Shown here piece after piece: positions 9,081 to 18,243 of a DNA stretch of 64,000 nucleotides (its first letter is position 1; each line of letters begins with the position of its first letter). Below the pieces are notes generated by a model. The model was given only the letters and a program-made list of their open reading frames with translations, was not told the DNA's origin and made no database searches. Source of the stretch: Acidisphaera sp. L21 (GTDB lineage: Bacteria; Pseudomonadota; Alphaproteobacteria; Acetobacterales; Acetobacteraceae); assembly GCF_009765685.1 (NCBI RefSeq), contig NZ_LMUY01000070.1, positions 56,981 to 120,980 on the forward strand, read 5' to 3'. The translations under genes were made by a program, and so were the position numbers.

Positions 9081-10292
9081 TTAGCCGCGGCGGTGCCGGT
9101 TATCGTCTTCACGCTCGCTGCTGACGGCGACGGTGCGCATCAGGGCCGGGTGAAGCACGTAGCTGTCCAACCGCTCCGGCCGCCCAACCAAGCCATGCAG
9201 CCGGTGCAGCAGGCCCCGGGCAAAGCTTTCGGACGGCAGCGCGGCGCACTCCGCCTCGCTGATGCTGTAGGCCAGCACGCGCCAATCCACGTCGGCGGCG
9301 AACCCGTCCGCGGCCACCCAGTCCAGCAGCTTGCGCGCACCGGCGGCACTCAGGAGATAGGCATCGGTGCCGGGTGCGTTCTCGTTCACGGGAAAACTGG
9401 CGAATGCCTCGATGAGCGGGATGGCCTCGAACCCGGCGGCGGCGGACACGCGTGCGGCTGGCCACCGCGGCTGCATGCCGCGGTTGATGAAGCAGACGTC
9501 GAACGCCGCCGGCAGCGAGAAAGCGCCCAGATGGGCAGGCAATCGCACCTGCGGCACGACGTCGTCCTCAATCACCATGCAATAGGACACGCCCCGCGCC
9601 AGCATCGTCTCCCACGCCGATACATGGCTGAGGAAGCAGCCCAACGTCCCACGCAGCACTTCATCCGATCCGACCAAGCGCCGTACCGCCGGTTCGGGCA
9701 GCATGCGGCCCTCGACGGCTGGCACTCGCCGAAGCGTCACCGGGCTGTCGGCAAATTCGCGGACGACATCGGCCCGGCGGTCGGCACTGCGGTCCAGGTT
9801 GATGTAGGCAATTTCGTACGGCGGCCCTGTTCCATCGGCTGGCGCACTCAGCCGAAGGTATAGGCGAACCAGGGCCAACTTGGCGGCGCTCTCCTCCGTC
9901 TGCTCGGCCAGCGCCAGATGGTGCTCGGCGGCAGGCCATTGCCGATGCTGCATCAGCAGGTCGCCCAATAGGCGGTGCACGTCCCGATTGCCGGGGCGGC
10001 GGCCGAGGATCGCTTCGGCACGCGCGATCAGCGCTGGCAGATCGGGCGAGTGGAAGGTGAACAGCGACCCGTAATGTGCCAGCCATTCCGCATCCGGGAA
10101 GGACTGGGCGGCACGGCGGAATGCCGGGTCAGCCTCCGAGTATCGGTAGTCGCAGGTGAGGTCAGCCTTCAACTCCAGTGCAATCCGCCAATCGTCCGGT
10201 GATTCCTGCAGCACCTGGCGCCACAGGGCGACCGCCTGCGTCGGCTGGCCAGCCTCGCGGGCCGCCAGCGCACGCCACTTCAGATCCCGCAC
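9081..10292 (-). CDS. TPR-repeat protein fused to a GT25 glycosyltransferase
   Basis: Residues 1-150 form TPR-like helical repeats (AVALWRQVLQESPDDW, EAILGRRPGNRDVHRLLGDLL). From residue about 158 a glycosyltransferase family 25 domain follows: AYINLDRSADRR, GCFLSHVSAWE, and the VIEDDV metal/nucleotide site. GT25 enzymes usually add galactose or glucose to lipooligosaccharide, so a role in surface polysaccharide is likely, but donor and acceptor are unknown. The N-terminal repeats are not part of the basic GT25 fold and may bind a partner. The gene ends 65 bp before ilvD and begins 5 bp after valS on the same strand. Confidence 0.82.
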   Translation of the reverse strand: MRDLKWRALAAREAGQPTQAVALWRQVLQESPDDWRIALELKADLTCDYRYSEADPAFRRAAQSFPDAEWLAHYGSLFTFHSPDLPALIARAEAILGRRPGNRDVHRLLGDLLMQHRQWPAAEHHLALAEQTEESAAKLALVRLYLRLSAPADGTGPPYEIAYINLDRSADRRADVVREFADSPVTLRRVPAVEGRMLPEPAVRRLVGSDEVLRGTLGCFLSHVSAWETMLARGVSYCMVIEDDVVPQVRLPAHLGAFSLPAAFDVCFINRGMQPRWPAARVSAAAGFEAIPLIEAFASFPVNENAPGTDAYLLSAAGARKLLDWVAADGFAADVDWRVLAYSISEAECAALPSESFARGLLHRLHGLVGRPERLDSYVLHPALMRTVAVSSEREDDNRHRRG

Positions 10293-10297
10293 GGTGT

Positions 10298-12967
10298 CTA
10301 TTCGATGCGCTTCATCGCCGCGTCCAGCCGGGTCATGTCGGCGGTGAAGGCGGCGAGCCGCTCGCGGTTCTCCTCCACGACCTCCGGCTTGGCGCGGGCG
10401 ATGAAGTCGGCTTGGCTGAGCTTGGTTTGCACCTTCTTCAGTTCGGCCTCGGCCTTCGCACGCTCTCTCGTCAACCGCACTCGCTCGGCCGCCAGGTCGA
10501 TCAGACCCTCCAGCGGCAGCACGATGGTCGCCTCGTCCAGGCCCATCTGGGCGCTGTTTCGTGGCGGCTCGCCCGATAGCGGGCTGACTTCGCTAGCACG
10601 GGCCATGCGGCCGATCACTTCGGACCAGCGTCCTGCGCGGGCCATCGTCTCAGCCGTGGCATCCTTCAATAGCAACGGCGCGAGGATGGAGGGCGGCACG
10701 TTCATCTCGGACCGCACGGTGCGAACCTCGCCGATCAGGCGCACCACCCATTCCAGTTCGGCTCGCGCCTCGGCCGCGCCGGTGACGGGGGCGGCGTCCG
10801 GCCAGGGGGCGCGGATCAGCCCCTCCGCTTCGCCAAAGCCGAAATCCTGCCACAGCGTGGCGGATACGAACGGCATCACCGGGTGCAGCAACCGCAGCAG
10901 CATGCCCAGCACGTGCGCCGTGGCCGCCCGCAACTCCGCATCGTCGGCGAAGGACGGCTTGGCGAACTCCAGGAACCAGTCGCAGAACGTCTTCCAGGTG
11001 AAGCGGTAGCAGGCGGCGGCATAGTCGTCGAAGCGATACGCTTCCAACGCCGCTGTCGCCTCCGCCAGGGCAGTGTTCGCCGCATCCAGCATCCAGCGGG
11101 CGAGTGGGCCTTGCGCGGCGGCCGGATCGAACGCCGGATCGGGACGAACGGCGTTCATCTCGCACAGCCGGGCAGCGTTCCACAGCTTGGTGACGAAGCG
11201 GCGGTATTCCTCCACCCGCGCCGCACCCAGCTTCACGTCGCGGCCCGGGCCAGTCAGCGCGCAGATGGTGAAGCGCAGCGCGTCGGCGCCGAACTGGTCC
11301 ACCATCGCCAGCGGGTCGATGACGTTGCCCTTCGACTTGCTCATCTTCTGGCCACGCTCGTCGCGCACCAGCCCGTGAATGTAGACGGTGCGGAACGGCA
11401 CGTCGCCCATGAAGTGCAGGCCCATCATCATCATCCTGGCCACCCAGAAGAAGATGATATCGAACCCGGTGACCAGCACGTCGCCGGGGTAATAACGGGC
11501 AAGATCCGCCGTCTTCTCCGGCCAGCCCAGGGTGGAGAACGGCCATAGCGCGGAGGAGAACCAGGTGTCGAGCACGTCCTCGTCCTGGGTCAACGGCTCG
11601 TCGTGCCCGTAATGCGCCAGGGCTGCCGCCTTCGCATCATCCTCGGTATGGCCGACGAACACCTCGCCGTCCGGGCCATACCAGGCTGGAATGCGGTGGC
11701 CCCACCAAAGCTGGCGGCTGATGCACCAGGGTTGAATGTCGCGCATCCAAGCGAAGAACGTGTTCTCCCACTGCTTCGGCATGAACACGGTCTTGCCGGT
11801 CTCCACCGCCTCAATCGCGGGGGCGGCCAGCGTCTTGGCGTCAGCATACCATTGCGTGGTGAGCAACGGCTCGATCGGCACTTCCGAGCGATCGCCGTGT
11901 GGCACCTGATGAGTGTGCGGCTCCACCTTCACCAGCAGTTCCAGTCTCTCCAACTCCGCAACAATGGCCTTTCGGGCGGCGAAGCGATCCTGCCCGCCGA
12001 GCGTCCGTGTCCAGTCCGGGTCGGCGATGCCGGGCACCGCGGCCAGATTGATCTCTGACAGCGTCACCTTCGCCTCGCGATCCAGCACGGACGGCATCGG
12101 CAGATCGTGGCGGCGGCCGACGTTGAAGTCGTTGAAATCATGCGCCGGGGTGATCTTGACCGCTCCCGTGCCCTTTTCCGGATCGGAATATTCATCGGCC
12201 AGGATGGGTACGCGGCGCCCGGTCAGCGGCACGATGGCAAATTTTCCCAGCAGGGCGGCGTACCGCGCATCCGCCGGGTGAACCGCAATGGCCGTGTCGC
12301 CAAGCATCGTCTCCGGCCTGGTCGTGGCAACGGTGATCCACTCCTCCGTGCCCTCCACCGGGTAGCGGATGTGCCACAGGCTGCCCTTAATCTCCCGGCT
12401 TTCGACTTCCAGGTCCGAGATGGCGCTTTGGAACTTCGGATCCCAGTTCACCAGGCGGCGGTCGCGATAGATCAGGCCCTGGCGATACAGGGTGACGAAC
12501 ACCTCCCGCACCGCGTCCGACAGCCCGGCATCCATGGTGAAGCGCTCGCGCTCCCAATCCAAGGACGAGCCGAGGCGGCGGAGCTGCTGTGTGATGGTGC
12601 CGCCGGATTGCGCCTTCCACTCCCACACCTTGTCCACGAAGGCTGGGCGGCCGATCTCCTTGCGGGACACGCCCTCGGCTGCAAGTTGGCGCTCGACCAC
12701 CATCTGCGCGGCGATGCCGGCGTGGTCGGTACCAGGTTGCCACAGCGCGTCCCGCCCCTGCATGCGGCGCCAGCGGATCAATATATCTTGGATGGTGTTG
12801 GTCAGCGCATGGCCAACATGCAGGCTGCCGGTGACGTTCGGCGGCGGGATCATGATGGTGTAGGGCTGCGCGTTGCTGCCGGGCTGGGCTGCGAAGGCTC
12901 CGGATCGCTCCCAGGCCTCGTACAGCTTGGTCTCGACGTCGGCAGGCGAAAATGACTTTTCCAACAT
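10298..12967 (-). CDS. valS: Valine--tRNA ligase
   Basis: Class I aminoacyl-tRNA synthetase of 889 residues charging tRNA-Val. The HIGH motif is PPPNVTGSLHVGHALTN (H50-V-G-H53) and the KMSKS loop is KMSKSKGNVIDP near residue 541. An editing (CP1) domain lies between them, and the C-terminal coiled coil that clamps the tRNA is visible as ERVRLTRERAKAEAELKKVQ. The ATG at 12967 is chosen over an upstream one that would add 17 unconserved residues. It follows popZ on the same strand. Confidence 0.96.
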   Translation of the reverse strand: MLEKSFSPADVETKLYEAWERSGAFAAQPGSNAQPYTIMIPPPNVTGSLHVGHALTNTIQDILIRWRRMQGRDALWQPGTDHAGIAAQMVVERQLAAEGVSRKEIGRPAFVDKVWEWKAQSGGTITQQLRRLGSSLDWERERFTMDAGLSDAVREVFVTLYRQGLIYRDRRLVNWDPKFQSAISDLEVESREIKGSLWHIRYPVEGTEEWITVATTRPETMLGDTAIAVHPADARYAALLGKFAIVPLTGRRVPILADEYSDPEKGTGAVKITPAHDFNDFNVGRRHDLPMPSVLDREAKVTLSEINLAAVPGIADPDWTRTLGGQDRFAARKAIVAELERLELLVKVEPHTHQVPHGDRSEVPIEPLLTTQWYADAKTLAAPAIEAVETGKTVFMPKQWENTFFAWMRDIQPWCISRQLWWGHRIPAWYGPDGEVFVGHTEDDAKAAALAHYGHDEPLTQDEDVLDTWFSSALWPFSTLGWPEKTADLARYYPGDVLVTGFDIIFFWVARMMMMGLHFMGDVPFRTVYIHGLVRDERGQKMSKSKGNVIDPLAMVDQFGADALRFTICALTGPGRDVKLGAARVEEYRRFVTKLWNAARLCEMNAVRPDPAFDPAAAQGPLARWMLDAANTALAEATAALEAYRFDDYAAACYRFTWKTFCDWFLEFAKPSFADDAELRAATAHVLGMLLRLLHPVMPFVSATLWQDFGFGEAEGLIRAPWPDAAPVTGAAEARAELEWVVRLIGEVRTVRSEMNVPPSILAPLLLKDATAETMARAGRWSEVIGRMARASEVSPLSGEPPRNSAQMGLDEATIVLPLEGLIDLAAERVRLTRERAKAEAELKKVQTKLSQADFIARAKPEVVEENRERLAAFTADMTRLDAAMKRIE

Positions 12968-13052
12968 GGTGTTGGTTCTAGCCGGTGCGCTCTGCGTGAC
13001 AAGCCATAGCGGGCGCAATACACCTGTTACGGCGTCGCCGGGTTAGGCTGCC

Positions 13053-13673
13053 CTACAGCGCTGCCCGTCCGGCCACCCGCTCGATCTCCTGGCGAACAAG
13101 GCGTTCGACCAGCGGCGGAAGGTGGTTGTCCAGCCATTCCTTCAGCAGCGGCCGGACCTCTTCGCGCACGAGATCCTCGATGGTTGGGCCGCCGCGATGC
13201 ACCTGGGTGGTGCGTTCCTGCGACAGGCTGCGCAACAGCGACCCGACCGCCGCAGACGCGGCAGCGGAACTGGCAGCGCCCATCAGGCCATTCGGCGCAG
13301 GCTCATCCAGGGGCAGTGGCACGGCTTCTGCCACCGGCACGGCAACCGGCATGGGCGCGTCCACCGGCTCCGGCGGGATAACGCCAAGCTCCTTCTGCAC
13401 CACGGCGAGCGAGGGAGGCGGCTCCGGCGCGGGCGGTTCACCCACCAGCATCGCCTCGTCCAGCACGAGCACGCCGTCATCCGGTTCGTCTTCGTGCGGC
13501 AATTCGACCGGCTTCGGAAACACTGGCGTTTCGTGCTGGTCCGGCGCGGCAACGGCGGCGGGGGTCTCGTCTTCGTTCAAGATCCGCCGGATGGAGGCAA
13601 GGATGTCCTCCATCGAGGGATCGGCGCCGGGTTCTCCTCCCTCCCCGCCCGGGAGCGCCGGTGTGCCGCTCAC
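13053..13673 (-). CDS. popZ: PopZ-like polar organising protein (DUF2497)
   Basis: PopZ self-assembles at the cell pole and anchors the ParB-origin complex in alphaproteobacteria. Its hallmarks are here: the short N-terminal interaction helix SMEDILASIRRILNE, a long Pro/Glu/Val-rich disordered middle, and the conserved C-terminal helices IEDLVREEVRPLLKEWLDN plus LPPLVERLVRQEIERV. The start is uncertain: the GTG at 13673 gives 206 residues, while the ATG at 13613 begins right at MEDILAS. The gene lies between tolC and valS, a common context for popZ. Confidence 0.88.
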   Translation of the reverse strand: MSGTPALPGGEGGEPGADPSMEDILASIRRILNEDETPAAVAAPDQHETPVFPKPVELPHEDEPDDGVLVLDEAMLVGEPPAPEPPPSLAVVQKELGVIPPEPVDAPMPVAVPVAEAVPLPLDEPAPNGLMGAASSAAASAAVGSLLRSLSQERTTQVHRGGPTIEDLVREEVRPLLKEWLDNHLPPLVERLVRQEIERVAGRAAL

Positions 13674-13677
13674 AACA

Positions 13678-15063
13678 TCACCGGCCCGGCTGGCTGAGCG
13701 CGTAATCGCCTGTGCCGAACAGACGGTCATGCACAGCCTTGTAGTAGGCGGTGTCGTCATACAGCGGGACGTTCAGGTTCAGGTCCCGCGCGGTCAACCG
13801 GCCGAGCGCGGCGGCGACGTTGTAGGAAGACGTCACCAGGCTCGCCAGGTTTTGCACCAGCGTCACGCGGGATTGCAGCAGCGCCTGCTCGGCATTCAGC
13901 ACGTCCAGCGTGGTCCGGCTACCGACGATGGCCTCTCGCTGCGTGCCTTCCAACGCGATCTCGTTCGCGCGAATGGCGGAACGCGTGCTCTCGATCGTGG
14001 AGCGAGCGGCCACCAGCGTCTCCCACGAGGAGAGTGCCGACTGGATGACCTGGCGGCGGGTGTCGTCGACCGTCTTGCGCGATTGCTGCTCGGTCTGCCG
14101 GGCCTGGCGCACGCCGGAGTATTCAGCGCCGCCCTGATAGATGGGCACGCTGAGGTTCAGCAGCGCCTGCGCACCAATCGTGCGGCTGTTATTGAACGTC
14201 GTGTTGTCCTGGCGGAAGGCCGAGGCCTGGGCGCTCAATGTCGGCAATATGGCCGAATACGCGACGTCGACGGCGTCTTTGGACGCTGCAGCATCGAACA
14301 TCGTGTAGATCAGGGTCGGGTTGTTGGCAGCGGCGATGCGCGACGCCTCGGCCGCGGTCTTAATCGGCAGGGCCAGCGGCTGCGGCACGACCAGGTTGCT
14401 CGGCAAGAAGCCGACGTCGCGCTGGAAGGCGGCCCGGGCGGTCTGCACGTTGCCTTCCGCCGTCTGCCGCGTGGCGCGGGCGCCAGCCAGCGCCGCCTCC
14501 GCCTGGGCGACATCGGTACGGGTGATTTCACCCACGCGGAACCGGTCGTTGGTCGCCTGGAGCTGGCGGTTCAGCACCTGCTCGTTATTCAGGTCCAGCT
14601 GAAGCAGTTGCTCGGTCTGGATGACGTTGACGTAGTCGGTGATGACGTTGGTGAAGACCAACTGCTCGGTCGCGATCAAGCGACCGCGCTGGCTCAGCAC
14701 CCGGTTTTCGGCAGAATGCGTCTGCGCTTCCGTCTTGCCTCCATTATAGATCGGCTGGCTGAGCGTTGCTTGACCCGACAGCGACTCGCGCGCCGTCTGA
14801 ACTTTTGGCCCGGATTGCTGCAACGTGCCGGCGCCGCCGCCGTAGGAGGCACTTACCACGATTTGCGGCCGCCACCCGGACAATGCCTGGGGCACGCCTT
14901 CATCCACGGCCCGCAGCGCCGCGCGCGCAGCCAGCAGGGTGGGGTTGGTGCTATAGGCCGCCGCCAACGCTTCCTGGAGGGTGTGTGGCTGGGTCTGTGC
15001 CGACGCGGCAGTGGCAAACCACGCCATACCCAAGCCGAAAACCGTCGCTATCCGCTTTTGCAT
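13678..15063 (-). CDS. tolC: TolC family outer-membrane efflux channel protein
   Basis: A TolC-type protein of 461 residues that should form the outer-membrane exit duct for type I secretion or drug efflux. A Sec signal (MQKRIATVFGLGMAWFATAASA) starts at the ATG at 15063, which excludes 29 unrelated upstream codons. The mature part has the two-fold repeated outer membrane efflux protein pattern: LSQPIYNGGKTEAQ in the first half and NLSVPIYQGGAEYSG in the second, with long amphipathic helices between. No inner-membrane pump is next to it. It is preceded by pcm, as often seen in alphaproteobacteria. Confidence 0.92.
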   Translation of the reverse strand: MQKRIATVFGLGMAWFATAASAQTQPHTLQEALAAAYSTNPTLLAARAALRAVDEGVPQALSGWRPQIVVSASYGGGAGTLQQSGPKVQTARESLSGQATLSQPIYNGGKTEAQTHSAENRVLSQRGRLIATEQLVFTNVITDYVNVIQTEQLLQLDLNNEQVLNRQLQATNDRFRVGEITRTDVAQAEAALAGARATRQTAEGNVQTARAAFQRDVGFLPSNLVVPQPLALPIKTAAEASRIAAANNPTLIYTMFDAAASKDAVDVAYSAILPTLSAQASAFRQDNTTFNNSRTIGAQALLNLSVPIYQGGAEYSGVRQARQTEQQSRKTVDDTRRQVIQSALSSWETLVAARSTIESTRSAIRANEIALEGTQREAIVGSRTTLDVLNAEQALLQSRVTLVQNLASLVTSSYNVAAALGRLTARDLNLNVPLYDDTAYYKAVHDRLFGTGDYALSQPGR

Positions 15064-15174
15064 TCGCAGTATCCCAAAGCCCGTCGGGGCCAATCTGCCA
15101 TAGCGTAGGTTCAACCGCCAAGACATCCGCGCCACGCCGGGCATATACACCCGGGTGGTGTGGCTGCCGCGCCG

Positions 15175-15849
15175 CTAGAAGACGAAAGCTGGCGCCGGCC
15201 GCAGGCTCGGCAACATCGGCGTCGTGCAGTCATACATCTCGCGGAACCGCAGCGTCGTGGCCCCGGGCACAGGCTCGCCCAGCACGATTCGGCCGCCCGA
15301 ACTCCCGGTCGCGGCAAGCACGCCGACGAGCCGGCCACCGGGCGACAATTGCATCGCATACACGTCCGGCACCTTGGTCACTGCGCCTTCGATAATAATG
15401 GCGTCCCATGGACCGTCATTGGGCAGGCCTGCGGCCAGGCGTCCTTGCACCAGACGCACCGCCGGCGCGATGCGCGGCAGCGTGGTCAGAGCGATCGCCA
15501 TCAAGGCGTCGTCTTCCTCCAGCGCCGTCACATGCGCCTCGCAGGCGGCGGCGACGGCGGCGCCGTAGCCGGTACCGGCACCTACGATCAGAACCTTGTC
15601 CCCTGCCCGTAGCCGGGCAAGCTGCACCAGGCGCGCGATCACCAGCGGCTCGATCAGCACGCGGCCGCGGCCAAGCGGCAGATCCTCGTCCACGTAGGCC
15701 ATCTCGGCTAGGCTGGGCGGGGCAAACTGCTCCCGCGGGAGGCTGCGCATGGCGTCCAGCACCCGCGGGTCGGTGACCCGGTTGGGGCGCACCTGGCAAT
15801 CCACCATGTTGTTGCGGGCGGCAGTGAAGTCTGTCTGAAGCTGGTCCAT
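15175..15849 (-). CDS. pcm: Protein-L-isoaspartate O-methyltransferase family protein
   Basis: A 224-residue SAM-dependent methyltransferase of the PCMT family, which methylates isoaspartyl residues so that damaged proteins can be repaired. The N-terminal block MVDCQVRPNRVTDPRVLDAM and REQFAP are typical of the alphaproteobacterial form next to tolC. The SAM loop is KVLIVGAGTGYGAAV. The ATG at 15849 is preferred over one 18 codons upstream. Because this lineage of Pcm-like proteins diverges from E. coli Pcm, true isoaspartate activity is likely but not proven. Confidence 0.85.
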   Translation of the reverse strand: MDQLQTDFTAARNNMVDCQVRPNRVTDPRVLDAMRSLPREQFAPPSLAEMAYVDEDLPLGRGRVLIEPLVIARLVQLARLRAGDKVLIVGAGTGYGAAVAAACEAHVTALEEDDALMAIALTTLPRIAPAVRLVQGRLAAGLPNDGPWDAIIIEGAVTKVPDVYAMQLSPGGRLVGVLAATGSSGGRIVLGEPVPGATTLRFREMYDCTTPMLPSLRPAPAFVF

Positions 15850-15912
15850 GGAGCGTCCGGAATTCACCGCCCGGTTATAGGGTGCAGCCGGTCGCTCCGG
15901 CAACTGCGCCGG

Positions 15913-17031
15913 TTACCCGCGCCAAACCGCCTGCAACCCGGCCTCGATCGCGTCCACGTCGGCGGTCCCGTTGTAGCCGTGGAAGCTGAACCGGATGCGG
16001 CCGCGACCATTCCAGGCAAACACGCCCCGCTCCTGCAAGCGAGTTACGACCTCCGCCGCCTGAGGTCCCTCGATGCAGACGCTGGCGCCGTGCTCGGCCG
16101 GGTTGGGCGGGGTGGTGCTGGCGATGCCCTGCCGGGCGAGCCGGGCCAGCAGGTCCGTCGTCAGCCCCTGCACAGGCGCCTGGACGTCGCCGGGGGCGAA
16201 GCCGGCCAGGTAGCCGAGTGCCGAGGCCAGCACATAGACCGAGGCGTGCGAGGGATTGCCGCGGGTAAACCGCATCGCATCCGGCCGCAAAGCGGGGCGG
16301 CTGGCGTAGTCTGGCCTGTCGCCCGTGGCGATGGAGTGCCATCCCGCAGTGTTGGGCCGCCAGGCAGGGTGACGCTGGCGGTTCCAATAGGCAATGGCCG
16401 TCCCGGTCATGCCCAGCGCCCATTTATAGGTGGCGGCGAAGGCGAAATCTGCCGGCCCGGCCTCGATCGGCAGGTAACCCGCAGCCTGGGTATGGTCCAC
16501 CACCAGCATTGCCCCCACCGCATCGGTTGCCCGGCGCAACCCCGCCAGGTCGTGCCGTGCGCCGTTGAGGTAGGAAACGTGGCTGACGGCGAGCAGCCGG
16601 GTGCGATCGTCCAACTGCCGGGCCAGGCTTTGCAGCTCACGCATCTTGACGAAGCGGATCTCCACGTTCGGCGGCAGCGCGAACTGAAGCGGGGCCACCA
16701 GGGAGGGGTATTCGTCGGGATCGAGGCAGACATTGTCGCCGTCCTGCCAATCGAGGCTTTCCACCAGCATGGACATGCCCTCCGCCACGCTGGATACGAA
16801 GCCGATCGTGTCCTGGGTGACGCTAAACAGGCTGGCGCTGAGGTGGCGTGCCCGGTCGACCTCCGCCTCCTGCGCGACGCGGCCACGGGGGGCGTTGCTT
16901 TTGTCGACGGCATATTGCTCGAATGCGGCTGCGTGCCGGCGTAGAAAAGCGGCTTCTCCCCCGGCGCACACATGCGCCACGCCCAAGGGAATTCGGAAGG
17001 CGGCGGGATCAAACAAGGGCGACCGGGTCAT
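15913..17031 (-). CDS. Class-V aminotransferase / kynureninase-like PLP enzyme
   Basis: A 372-residue fold-type I PLP enzyme. The cofactor lysine is in FAATYKWALGMTG, the pyridine-nitrogen aspartate in MLVVDHTQAAGYLPIE, and the C-terminal RIRFSFHGYNGTADVD matches kynureninase or isopenicillin-N-epimerase-like members of class V. No kynurenine pathway genes are nearby, so the substrate cannot be assigned. It is encoded upstream of pcm-tolC on the same strand with a gap of 63 bp. Confidence 0.8.
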   Translation of the reverse strand: MTRSPLFDPAAFRIPLGVAHVCAGGEAAFLRRHAAAFEQYAVDKSNAPRGRVAQEAEVDRARHLSASLFSVTQDTIGFVSSVAEGMSMLVESLDWQDGDNVCLDPDEYPSLVAPLQFALPPNVEIRFVKMRELQSLARQLDDRTRLLAVSHVSYLNGARHDLAGLRRATDAVGAMLVVDHTQAAGYLPIEAGPADFAFAATYKWALGMTGTAIAYWNRQRHPAWRPNTAGWHSIATGDRPDYASRPALRPDAMRFTRGNPSHASVYVLASALGYLAGFAPGDVQAPVQGLTTDLLARLARQGIASTTPPNPAEHGASVCIEGPQAAEVVTRLQERGVFAWNGRGRIRFSFHGYNGTADVDAIEAGLQAVWRG

Positions 17032-17076
17032 CGGCTGGCATCCTCGCGCAGTGTTTTGACAGCGTGTATCCGCTCT

Positions 17077-18243
17077 TTAAGCGCTGGGCGGCCGCTTTGC
17101 AGCCATCAGGTTTTGCATCATGGCAAAATCGGCCTGGTTCGATCGGCCCATTTGCCGGAGCAATGCGATACGCTCCGCCACCCATTTCTCCGGCTGGGTG
17201 GCGTGCCGCACTGCTTGGTCGAGCGCTTCGAGTGCCTCTCGATAACGTTGTGTCTTCTGCAACACGCACGACATCTCGTGCCAAACGCGATCGGCACCTG
17301 ATTCGATGGCGAGGTACTCGCGATATAGGGCGGCCGATCGATCCCACTGCCCCGTGTCCCGGGCCGCCTGCGCCTCCAACAGGATCGTCCACCGGTCTCG
17401 CACGAATATCGCAGACAGTGAACGACCGGCCCCACCGTCACTGGCTGACAAACCTAGACTGAATACGCCCATCCGCTCCATTTCCGCCGCAGCCTCGCTC
17501 GGCCCGGCGTCACGCAACGCGAGGGCGTCGCTTTTGCGATAAGCAGCGATTGCACCGCCCCGGGCGCCGCTCAGCTTCAGCAAATGGCCTAGCTGCAAAT
17601 AACTATCGGCGGCGGTGTCATCCAGGCTGATCGCGCGAAGATAGGCCGCCTCCGCGTCCGGGTAGTTGCCAGCCTCCTTCAGCGTGTTGCCAAGCTGCAC
17701 CCAGATGGCGCCATCCATCGGATAGACGTCGAGATGCGCACGGTACAACCGGGCTGCAGCAAACCATTGCTGCGCAAGCCGGGCCTGGTCGCCGGCTGTC
17801 CGATCCGTCGAGTTGCCAGACGTCCCGCCTGGCATGGCCATTTCCGTCAACCGCGCGAGTTCCACCGCAGCGTCATCACTGGGGCGGATCGCTGCGCTGC
17901 GCTGCAGGGCCTCACGCGCTTCGTCCAATCGTCCATTCAACCGGAGGATACGACCAAGCTGAAGCTGGGCGTCCGGGTCCTGTGGATCTCCAGCGACCGC
18001 ATGGCGATAGGACGCTTCGGCAGCGGTGATATCACCGGCTTCTTTATACGCATGGCCAAGCTGGACCCATATCGGCCACATCTGCGGTCGCGACTGCAGG
18101 TAGCGTTGATAATGGACAACCGCCCCGCGCCAATTCTTGGCATCGCGTGCGGCGTCTGCCGCAATTCGGTACGTCCGGACACGCTTGCGCGTGAGCCCGA
18201 TGGCGTAGAGCAAGGGTGCCAACCTGCTATGACTATGCGGCAT
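17077..18243 (-). CDS. Tetratricopeptide-repeat protein of the glycosylation operon
   Basis: A 388-residue protein made almost wholly of TPR units, for example IWVQLGHAYKEAGDITAAEASYRHAV and the near copy IWVQLGNTLKEAGNYPDAEAAYLRAI further on. No enzymatic motif is seen, so it is probably a scaffold or partner for the glycosyltransferases. Its start overlaps the end of the upstream glycosyltransferase gene by 11 bp, which points to translational coupling. It is the last gene of a four-gene leftward operon. Confidence 0.75.
   Translation of the reverse strand: MPHSHSRLAPLLYAIGLTRKRVRTYRIAADAARDAKNWRGAVVHYQRYLQSRPQMWPIWVQLGHAYKEAGDITAAEASYRHAVAGDPQDPDAQLQLGRILRLNGRLDEAREALQRSAAIRPSDDAAVELARLTEMAMPGGTSGNSTDRTAGDQARLAQQWFAAARLYRAHLDVYPMDGAIWVQLGNTLKEAGNYPDAEAAYLRAISLDDTAADSYLQLGHLLKLSGARGGAIAAYRKSDALALRDAGPSEAAAEMERMGVFSLGLSASDGGAGRSLSAIFVRDRWTILLEAQAARDTGQWDRSAALYREYLAIESGADRVWHEMSCVLQKTQRYREALEALDQAVRHATQPEKWVAERIALLRQMGRSNQADFAMMQNLMAAKRPPSA

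Noticed and set aside
13126..15108. A 660-residue open frame on the plus strand across popZ and tolC
   Set aside because: It is antisense to two well-supported genes, has no recognisable domain, and is explained by GC-rich codon bias giving long frames on the opposite strand.
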